DNA of 5,202 nt from an uncultured Ardenticatenia bacterium (GTDB taxonomy: Bacteria; Chloroflexota; Anaerolineae; Promineifilales; Promineifilaceae), in NCBI GenBank assembly GCA_937858165.1, contig CALLZA010000580.1, positions 1 to 5,202 of the forward strand, read 5' to 3'. Position 1 is the first letter of the stretch, and each line of letters begins with the position of its first letter. Of the stretch, positions 1 through 3,876 are shown piece after piece. Under the pieces are notes generated by a model. It made no database searches. It saw only the letters and a program-made list of their open reading frames with translations, and was not told the DNA's origin. Both the position numbers and the translations under genes were made by a program.

Positions 1-29
1 GGGATGGGTTAACAGGCTGCCGCCGCGCC

Positions 30-63
30 AGACCTGACAGGTCTTCTGAGACCTGTCAGGTCT
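30..63. repeat. Perfect 15-bp inverted repeat with 4-nt loop
   Basis: The left arm AGACCTGACAGGTCT (30-44) and the right arm AGACCTGTCAGGTCT (49-63) are exact reverse complements around TCTG. Each arm is also a near-perfect palindrome, AGACCTG and CAGGTCT around one central base, so several cruciform or operator-like states are possible. No T-run follows, so it is not a standard intrinsic terminator. A nine-base piece of the arm, AGACCTGTC, recurs at 745-753, upstream of the second toxin-antitoxin operon. It could be a dispersed intergenic repeat or a regulator-binding palindrome; the sequence alone does not decide. Confidence 0.85.
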
Positions 64-85
64 AGACGAACAACTCGGTTCCGTT

Positions 86-103
86 TTGCGCTATACTACG
101 CTT
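86..103 (+). promoter_or_regulatory. Leaderless-type promoter of the PemK-family operon
   Basis: The box TTGCGCTATACT (86-97) carries a good -10 hexamer, TATACT at 92-97. Only six bases separate it from the ATG at 104. A transcript starting the usual six to eight bases after the -10 would begin at or next to the start codon, so there is no room for a Shine-Dalgarno site and translation is probably leaderless. No convincing -35 is visible. The 15 bases at 85-99 recur exactly at 767-781, with the same six-base spacing to an ATG, which supports a real promoter. Confidence 0.6.
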
Positions 104-322
104 ATGGCTCGCCTGCTCACCACCATTCCCGCCCACTACGACGGCACGACCATCCAGTTGGACGTGCCCATCACCCTGGAGCCGAATACCCGGCTGCTGG
201 TCACGATTCTCGACCCGGCCGAAAGCACCCCCGACCTGGTCTACGCCATGATGTCGGCCTCGGCCGCCTCACTGGCGCACGTGTGGGATAACGACGAAGA
301 CGCCGTCTATGACGCCTATTGA
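104..322 (+). CDS. Antitoxin of a PemK/MazF-type toxin-antitoxin pair
   Basis: This 72-residue protein is the likely antitoxin for the toxin gene that follows. The N-terminal half contains IPAHYDGTTIQLD and LEPNTRLLVTIL, a short beta-rich pattern seen in small antitoxins encoded before PemK/MazF toxins. The C-terminus, LAHVWDNDEDAVYDAY, is acidic and aromatic, a form common in the toxin-binding tail of these antitoxins. The ATG at 104 is preferred over an in-frame TTG at 86, because the latter lies inside the promoter box. The gene overlaps the toxin by 14 bases, which points to coupled translation. Family assignment rests on motif recall and gene order; the DNA-binding fold (AbrB-like or otherwise) is not certain. 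Confidence 0.8.
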   Translation: MARLLTTIPAHYDGTTIQLDVPITLEPNTRLLVTILDPAESTPDLVYAMMSASAASLAHVWDNDEDAVYDAY

Positions 323-668
323 ACCCGGCGACGTACAGCTCGTCCCTTTTCCCTACACCGACCAATCGGCCGTTAAGCAACCCCCAGCCGTCGTTCTCAG
401 CAGCACGACCTACAACTCGACCCATCCCGATCTCATCCTGGCGCCTATTACCGGCCGCTTCGGCGGCGATGATGAAGTCAAACTGATCGCCTGGCAAAAA
501 GCGGGGCTTGCCAAACCCAGCGCGGTCAAACCTCTATTAGCCTCGTTTGAAGCCTCACTTGTGCGGCGAAAGCTGGGCCGGCTAGAGCCTAAAGACCTGG
601 CCGCTGTGCGGGCCCTCTTTGCCCGCATCCTTGGCTTATCTCGCGTCCGATCGCCGCGTGGTTCCTAA
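309..668 (+). CDS. PemK/MazF-family toxin (endoribonuclease fold), possibly impaired
   Basis: This 119-residue protein matches the PemK/MazF family, sequence-specific mRNA-cleaving toxins. Visible marks are GDVQLVPFPYTD (7-18), AVVLSSTTYN (27-36), DLILAPITG (41-49, with the conserved Thr48), AGLAKPSAVK (65-74) and the C-terminal RRKLGRL (86-92). The family usually has Arg-Pro or Arg-Arg-Pro just before the AVVLS strand, and that Arg contributes to RNA cleavage in characterised members. Here residues 23-26 read K-Q-P-P, so the expected Arg at position 25 is Pro (codon CCC, 381-383). The toxin may be weak or inactive. The ATG lies inside the antitoxin gene (14-base overlap). The tail after Leu110 (SRVRSPRGS) is unlike the family and overlaps, in another frame, a methylase-like remnant, so the natural end may have been altered. 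Confidence 0.88.
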   Translation: MTPIEPGDVQLVPFPYTDQSAVKQPPAVVLSSTTYNSTHPDLILAPITGRFGGDDEVKLIAWQKAGLAKPSAVKPLLASFEASLVRRKLGRLEPKDLAAVRALFARILGLSRVRSPRGS

Positions 669-738
669 CGACCGGCTGGTGTATGGCTTGTATGGGTTGA
701 CGGCGGAGGAAGTGGGGGTGGCGTCGGCGTCGCGTTGA
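634..738 (+). pseudogene. C-terminal remnant resembling a type II restriction-modification methylase
   Basis: In the frame ending at TGA 736-738 the sequence reads VPNDRLVYGLYGLTAEEVG (661-717) followed by a short tail. The pattern 'D-x-LVY-x-LYGLT-x-EE' is, from recall, typical of the extreme C-terminus of Eco57I/TaqI-like DNA methylase and restriction-modification proteins. No start codon, catalytic motif or upstream body is present, so it is a relic about 25-35 codons long. Its 5' part overlaps the tail of the PemK-like toxin in a different frame. The likely origin is a deletion that joined the two genes. The assignment is from pattern memory only. Confidence 0.45.
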
Positions 739-767
739 TTCTCCAGACCTGTCCCAATTCGTCCCGT

Positions 768-785
768 TTGCGCTATACTACCCAC
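768..785 (+). promoter_or_regulatory. Leaderless-type promoter of the mntA-hepT operon
   Basis: TTGCGCTATACT (768-779) ends in the -10 hexamer TATACT (774-779), six bases before the ATG at 786. Sequence and spacing match the box before the first toxin-antitoxin operon: 15 identical bases at 767-781 and 85-99. No Shine-Dalgarno site fits between promoter and start, so leaderless translation is the simplest reading. No clear -35 is seen. AGACCTGTC at 745-753 is the same nine bases found in the inverted repeat at the start of the window. Confidence 0.6.
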
Positions 786-1100
786 ATGACCGACGTGCTC
801 CCTCGCTTACGGGACGATCTTCCCCGCGAGACCCTCGCCGAATTCAGCCGCCGCAATCGCATTCGCCGGCTGGCTCTCTTCGGCTCCGCCCTGCGCGACG
901 ATTTCCGGCCCGACAGCGACCTCGACATCCTGGTCGAATTCGAGCCGGACGCCCGCGTTGGCCTGCGCTTCTTTGCCCTCCAACGCGAACTGACCGAACT
1001 CCTCGGCCGCTCCGTCGACCTCAACACCCCCGCCTTCCTCAGCCCCTACTTCCGCGACCAGGTTATGACCGAAGCAGAGGACTTGTATGTCGCGCCATGA
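786..1100 (+). CDS. mntA: MntA-type minimal nucleotidyltransferase antitoxin
   Basis: This 104-residue protein has the minimal nucleotidyltransferase signature LALFGSALRDDFRPDSDLD: Gly33-Ser34, the metal-binding pair Asp45 and Asp47, and a third acidic residue at Asp78 in SVDL. In characterised MNT-HEPN systems the MntA protein silences the HepT toxin by adding AMP to a tyrosine beside its active site. All catalytic residues seem intact. The ATG at 786 is preferred over an in-frame TTG at 735, because the promoter box lies between them. The gene overlaps hepT by 14 bases, the same overlap length as in the upstream toxin-antitoxin pair, consistent with translational coupling. Confidence 0.93.
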   Translation: MTDVLPRLRDDLPRETLAEFSRRNRIRRLALFGSALRDDFRPDSDLDILVEFEPDARVGLRFFALQRELTELLGRSVDLNTPAFLSPYFRDQVMTEAEDLYVAP

Positions 1101-1431
1101 CGACGTGATCCGCCTGCGACACATGCGCGACCACGCCGCCGAGGCCATCGCCATGACGCGCCGCAAGAAACGCACCGACCTGGATAAAGACCGCATGTTG
1201 GAGTTGGCGCTCGTTCGGCTCATGGAGATTGTTGGCGAAGCAGCCGGTCGCGTCACGCCGGAGACACGCGCCCAATTGCCCAACCTACCTTGGTCCGACA
1301 TCGTCGCCATGCGCAATCGACTCATCCACGGCTATGATAGCGTCGATCCTGACATCCTATGGACGACGATCAAGGATGACCTGCCATATCTACTGAAGGC
1401 AATTGATCGTCTGTTGTCTGAAATGGAATGA
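1087..1431 (+). CDS. hepT: HepT-type HEPN toxin ribonuclease
   Basis: This 114-residue, mostly helical protein is the toxin partner of MntA. The HEPN catalytic motif RX4H is Arg76 to His81 in MRNRLIHGYDSVD. The motif continues as HXY with Tyr83, the position that MntA adenylylates in studied members. GEAAGRV (50-56) and LPWSDIVAMRN (67-77) also fit the HepT/DUF86 family, and the length is normal. The active site appears intact, so the toxin is predicted functional as an RNase. The start lies within mntA. The stop overlaps the next start as ATGA (1428-1431), which places a DUF2442 gene in the same transcript. Confidence 0.93.
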   Translation: MSRHDDVIRLRHMRDHAAEAIAMTRRKKRTDLDKDRMLELALVRLMEIVGEAAGRVTPETRAQLPNLPWSDIVAMRNRLIHGYDSVDPDILWTTIKDDLPYLLKAIDRLLSEME

Positions 1432-1757
1432 GTCCTTCACCCGATAATCCACCATCTTTGACCGCCCAGGACGTGCGCTTTGGCGACGATGACTTCACCG
1501 TGGACTTGAGCGACGGCCGCACGATCACCATCCCGTTAGCCTGGTTTCCGCGCCTGTTCCACGCCACATCGGCTGAACGCGGCCACTGGCGCTGGATCGG
1601 CCGCGGCATCGGCATCCACTGGCCGGAACTCGATGAGGATATCGCCATCGAAGACCTCGTTCTCGGCCGCCCCAGCGGTGAAGGGCAAGAGTCGCTGCGG
1701 CGCTGGCTGGCGGCGCGACAGGTGCCCGACCCTGACACGACCTCTCATGACCGTTAG
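1428..1757 (+). CDS. DUF2442-family protein, first copy
   Basis: This 109-residue protein belongs to the small DUF2442 family by its core: VRFGDDDFTVDLSDGR, IPLAWFPRL, and GIGIHWPELDEDIAIEDL near residues 65-80, followed by a short Arg-rich tail. The biochemical role is unknown. Members often sit beside DUF4160 genes in arrangements predicted to be toxin-antitoxin-like. No DUF4160 gene is present here. Instead the gene is joined by a 4-base ATGA overlap to hepT, and its 3' end overlaps a second DUF2442 by 11 bases. It may be an accessory or regulatory subunit of the MntA-HepT operon, or simply a passenger; context alone cannot tell. Confidence 0.88.
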   Translation: MSPSPDNPPSLTAQDVRFGDDDFTVDLSDGRTITIPLAWFPRLFHATSAERGHWRWIGRGIGIHWPELDEDIAIEDLVLGRPSGEGQESLRRWLAARQVPDPDTTSHDR

Positions 1758-2034
1758 CCCTATCGCCACATTGGCCGAGACAGTTCGCTTCGGTGATGAG
1801 ACATTGATCGTCACTCTGTCCGATGGGCGCGAAATATCCGTCCCTCTGGAATGGTTCCCCCGACTGCGCGACGCCACACCGGAGCAGCGCGATAACTGGC
1901 GCTTGATCACGCGCGGCATCGGCATCCATTGGGAAGACGTAGACGAAGACATCGCCGTCGCTACTTTGCCGATGTCCTCGACATCAACCGTGTTGGCCGC
2001 CGCCAGCTATTCCCCGACGAACCGGACGGCGTGA
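1747..2034 (+). CDS. DUF2442-family protein, second copy, broken C-terminus
   Basis: The ATG at 1747 overlaps the end of the first copy by 11 bases. Over a 62-residue core the two proteins share 38 identical residues by hand alignment, including LSDGR, WFPRL, RGIGIHW and DEDIA, so they are diverged tandem duplicates. Homology stops after DEDIAVATL (about base 1968). The last 22 residues, rich in Ser, Thr and Ala, do not resemble the family. They are an out-of-frame reading of the nuclease fragment that starts at the same place. A deletion or frameshift therefore truncated this copy. The core domain is nearly complete, so a folded product remains possible. An in-frame ATG upstream at 1633 lies inside the first copy and is unlikely to be the start. 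Confidence 0.78.
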   Translation: MTVSPIATLAETVRFGDETLIVTLSDGREISVPLEWFPRLRDATPEQRDNWRLITRGIGIHWEDVDEDIAVATLPMSSTSTVLAAASYSPTNRTA

Positions 2035-2311
2035 AAAGCAGCCGAGAGTACTATCGCTTGCGCCTCGGCCCACTTCAACTTCTTCCCGCGCCCATCTTCA
2101 GCCGCCGCGCCCGCCGCATCGTCTTTATCCCTAGCTCGTGGGAGAAGTTTACGACGGCCGTCGAAATCAATGATCTCTATCACGGCAGCCCCCTTGAAGA
2201 CCGCCTCTGGGCCGCCCTCAAGCGTCGCAACATCCCCGCCGAGAGGGAAGAGTACCTGACCGCCAGTGGACAAGAGTACGCCCTCGACTTTGCCGTCTAT
2301 TGCGTCATAGT
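1962..2311 (+). pseudogene. PD-(D/E)XK (DUF559/Vsr-like) nuclease fragment
   Basis: Read in the frame of base 1962, this stretch gives YFADVLDINRVG, SSREYYRLRLGPL, RRIVFIPSSWEKF, EINDLYHGSPLEDRLWAALK and EEYLTASGQEYALDFAVYC. The last segment fits the strand that carries the Asp of a PD-(D/E)XK nuclease core (LDFAVY). Related proteins, from recall, continue with an acidic VETDGD-type segment, which is absent. The 5' end fuses out of frame to the second DUF2442. The 3' end stops at the TA that borders the 173-bp repeat element. No continuation of the nuclease is seen in any frame beyond that element, so sequence was lost as well as interrupted. The open frame itself runs on to a stop at 2343-2345 inside the element. 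Confidence 0.62.
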
Positions 2312-2484
2312 TAGGGCTATCGCATACGCCTTCGACGCGGGTTGAAACCCCGCGTCTGGCAGGCCAAACCCGGCTGAAGCCGGTTGCCGTCGCCGCCGAA
2401 ACGCGTTTGAACGCGTTTGGCATAGCAGCCGGCGGGTTTCAACCGCCGGCGCGCGGCGGGAATGCCGAGTATGCGATAGCCCTA
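2312..2484. mobile_element. MITE-like element, 173 bp, 16-bp terminal inverted repeats
   Basis: TAGGGCTATCGCATAC (2312-2327) is repeated as its exact reverse complement at 2469-2484. The match ends sharply at the outer TA on both sides: the next bases, T2311 and T2485, do not pair. A reading with 14-bp terminal repeats (GGGCTATCGCATAC) flanked by a duplicated TA would fit a non-autonomous element mobilised by an IS630/Tc1-mariner-type transposase, which inserts at TA. No transposase is encoded. The interior holds four hairpins and an inner inverted pair, GCCAAAC (2363-2369) and GTTTGGC (2415-2421), so the whole unit can fold into a branched structure. It lies at the broken 3' end of the nuclease fragment. 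Mobility is inferred; only the repeat structure is observed. Confidence 0.65.
2334..2450. repeat. Cluster of four imperfect palindromes with a TGAA core
   Basis: Four hairpins lie in a row: 2334-2356 (GACGCGGGTT / AACCCCGCGTC), 2367-2385 (AACCCGGCT / AGCCGGTT), 2399-2418 (AAACGCGT / ACGCGTTT) and 2428-2450 (GCCGGCGGGTT / AACCGCCGGC). Each turns on TGAA, read as TTCA for the last one, so the fourth is inverted. Stem sequences differ while pairing is kept. Three of the four carry one unpaired extra C or G in one arm. This looks like a structure-conserved repeat family rather than simple sequence duplication. Confidence 0.7.
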
Positions 2485-2527
2485 TGGCGCGCAGGAGGGC
2501 CATTGCAAGATCGGTAAGACGTCTCAT

Positions 2528-2563
2528 GCAAAGAGCGCTAAGGGCGCCAAGAACGCAAAAAGT
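2528..2563. repeat. Degenerate 9-bp tandem repeat, four units
   Basis: The units are GCAAAGAGC, GCTAAGGGC, GCCAAGAAC and GCAAAAAGT, consensus GCNAAGRRC. From recall, similar runs of GCAAAG-type nonamers occur in intergenic DNA of several unrelated bacterial phyla, with unknown function. No gene of convincing family resemblance covers this stretch; the open frame across 2484-2681 looks accidental. Confidence 0.6.
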
Positions 2564-2603
2564 GGTCTTCTTCCCGCCCTCCAGAATCGCGCGACGCGGC
2601 CGA

Positions 2604-2615
2604 TTGTCCTATAAT
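2604..2615 (+). promoter_or_regulatory. Third TTGNNCTATANT promoter-like box
   Basis: TTGTCCTATAAT (2604-2615) ends in a perfect -10 hexamer, TATAAT at 2610-2615. It shares the pattern TTGNNCTATANT with the boxes at 86-97 and 768-779. Unlike those, the next recognised gene starts about 70 bases later. A GTG at 2620, four bases after the hexamer, could open a short leaderless reading frame of 22 codons. No -35 element is apparent. Confidence 0.5.
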
Positions 2616-2619
2616 GGAC

Positions 2620-2688
2620 GTGCTCGCCAAACCGTTGCCGCGAGCAATGCTGCCGGCGCGACAGCGCCCGAGGGAGGCTGAACGCTGA
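2620..2688 (+). other. Possible 22-codon leader peptide, uncertain
   Basis: GTG 2620 opens a short frame with Lys, Arg and Pro-rich content (M/V-LAKPLPRAMLPARQRP and a short tail) that stops at TGA 2686-2688. That stop overlaps the proposed CTG start of the next gene as CTGA, an arrangement like the ATGA overlaps used for coupled translation. It could be a translated leader. It could also be chance, or the original N-terminus of the next gene separated from it by a single-base indel. There is no homology evidence. Confidence 0.2.
2671..2677 (+). promoter_or_regulatory. Shine-Dalgarno site that fixes a CTG start
   Basis: AGGGAGG lies seven bases before CTG 2685. It is the strongest Shine-Dalgarno-like sequence in the window. 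In that frame the next stop upstream is TGA 2679-2681, and there is no ATG, GTG or TTG between that stop and ATG 2835. The site therefore supports initiation at CTG 2685. Confidence 0.5.
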
Positions 2689-3821
2689 CGACTTATCTAA
2701 CCGACACCGATCACCGGGCCGTCATCGACCTTATCTGGTCGCAACTGCCGGAAAAGCAAAACCGCCACGCCTCGTCGTGGTGGTTCTTCCTGCTCTGCCC
2801 CGAAGGGCGGGATGGGTACGGCCCGCGCCAACTGATGTTCACCATCGCCGCCCGCGCCGGCCGCCGCATCCGCATCAATGACGTCTGGCTGCCCGGACTC
2901 GACCTCAAGCGATCGCCAGCAGGCGACACCGACCGCTTCGACGCCATGTGCGTCGGCTGGTACTGCGACGGCCAGACCGTCCACGATGACTTCATACGCC
3001 TGGCCGCCCCGGCGGAAATGGACGCCACCGCCGGCTTTCTGCGCTGTGAAGACGCACAGGGGCACGGCATCACCTTTCGCCGCTCGGCCGTGCGCGACGT
3101 GGGAATGGCAGCCACGGTGTGCGCCCCCGGTGGCGCGGCCGAGTTCGAGACGTGGGGCGCGCTCGACTCGCCCACCGCGTCGCCGACCGTCTCCATGAAC
3201 ATCGACACCCCCTTCGGCGGCACCCACTACATCGGCTGGCGGCGGCTCAACTTCCAAGGCCGCTTCCGCCTGCCCACCGGTGAGGAGACGCTTCAGGGGG
3301 TCGGCTTCTTCCAGCGCGTCTGCCTCAACGTGCCCCTCTTCCCCTGGAAGTGGATCTGGGCCATCTTCCCCGACCAGAGCATCTTCACTGCCTACCTGCC
3401 CTATCTGGGTCTGAACCTCTTTCGCAAGGGGTACCGCTTCTTTCGCAGCGAACGGCTGGAAGGGGCAACACTGCCCATCAAGCCGTCGGCGCACTGGATC
3501 CCCCCCGGCGGCGCGCCCATCCCCTTTGACAGCATCAGCGCCACGCCCCGCCTCGGCCGCGGCCCCTATCCCCAATTCGACGTGGTTGCCGGCAGCGCCG
3601 CCGGTGACCACATCCGGTTCACCGCCGCGCCCTACGGCCTGTCGCGCTTCTACATCGACCGCCCCGTCCTCGGCGGCCTGGTCGAAACGCACTGGAACTA
3701 CAACGAGTTCATGTTCCGCCTCGACGACCTGGCCGGCCAAATCGCCGGCCGCCCCCTGCGCCGCGAGACGGTGGGGCAGGCGTATGGGAGTTTTGAGTAT
3801 ACGTATGGTCTAGGATTGTAA
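2685..3821 (+). CDS. Conserved-looking protein of unknown function, 378 residues, probable CTG start
   Basis: I do not recognise this protein with confidence. It is soluble-looking, with no signal peptide or clear membrane segment, and rich in Trp, Phe, Tyr, Gly and Pro in alternating patterns that suggest a beta-rich fold. Distinct pieces are SSWWFFLLCPEG (30-41), FFQRVCLNVPLFPWKWIWA (about 208-226), THWNYNEFMFRLDDLAGQ (near 330-350) and the end GSFEYTYGLGL. The layout faintly recalls lipocalin-like CrtC/AttH-type proteins, but I would not assign that. The first ATG (2835) is too late. Fifty upstream codons are open with clear coding character, including LTDTDHRAVIDLIWSQLPEK. Only CTG 2685, behind AGGGAGG, fits as a start. 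An assembly error hiding an ATG or GTG is an alternative. Confidence 0.75.
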   Translation: MTTYLTDTDHRAVIDLIWSQLPEKQNRHASSWWFFLLCPEGRDGYGPRQLMFTIAARAGRRIRINDVWLPGLDLKRSPAGDTDRFDAMCVGWYCDGQTVHDDFIRLAAPAEMDATAGFLRCEDAQGHGITFRRSAVRDVGMAATVCAPGGAAEFETWGALDSPTASPTVSMNIDTPFGGTHYIGWRRLNFQGRFRLPTGEETLQGVGFFQRVCLNVPLFPWKWIWAIFPDQSIFTAYLPYLGLNLFRKGYRFFRSERLEGATLPIKPSAHWIPPGGAPIPFDSISATPRLGRGPYPQFDVVAGSAAGDHIRFTAAPYGLSRFYIDRPVLGGLVETHWNYNEFMFRLDDLAGQIAGRPLRRETVGQAYGSFEYTYGLGL

Positions 3822-3865
3822 GAGGCAACCCTAAGCGGCGTGACTTTAAGGGCACACCGTTCTAT

Positions 3866-3873
3866 GAGAGGAG
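3866..3873 (+). promoter_or_regulatory. Shine-Dalgarno-like site before the mcrC-like gene
   Basis: GAGAGGAG lies three to five bases before ACG 3877, depending on which core is paired, and about 30 bases before the first in-frame ATG (3904), which has no such site. It argues that translation begins upstream of the ATG. Confidence 0.4.
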
Positions 3874-3876
3874 ACC

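Noticed and set aside
30..63. Intrinsic terminator
   Set aside because: The stem is strong but no T-run follows on either side.
86..103. N-terminal extension of the first antitoxin from TTG 86
   Set aside because: The TTG lies inside the promoter box that is repeated upstream of mntA, so it is unlikely to be transcribed as coding sequence.
735..785. N-terminal extension of MntA from TTG 735
   Set aside because: The -10 element at 774-779 would then lie inside the gene, and the extra residues do not resemble the family.
807..1325. Minus-strand frame of 172 codons
   Set aside because: It lies opposite mntA and hepT, both of which have intact catalytic motifs on the plus strand.
2334..2450. 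CRISPR-like array
   Set aside because: The four palindromes have different sequences and irregular spacing and lack identical direct repeats or uniform spacers.
2484..2681. Plus-strand open frame of 65 codons after the repeat element
   Set aside because: It is Arg and Ala-rich, runs through the 9-bp tandem repeat, has no recognisable motif and starts at the border of the element.
2697..3740. Long minus-strand open frame of 347 codons
   Set aside because: It is antisense to a coherent plus-strand gene. Its composition is Gly, Ala, Val and Asp-rich with no family motif, typical of a shadow frame in GC-rich DNA.
3822..3876. Terminator between the unknown gene and the mcrC-like gene
   Set aside because: Only a weak CCCTAA/TTAAGGG pairing with a mismatch was seen, with no T-run.
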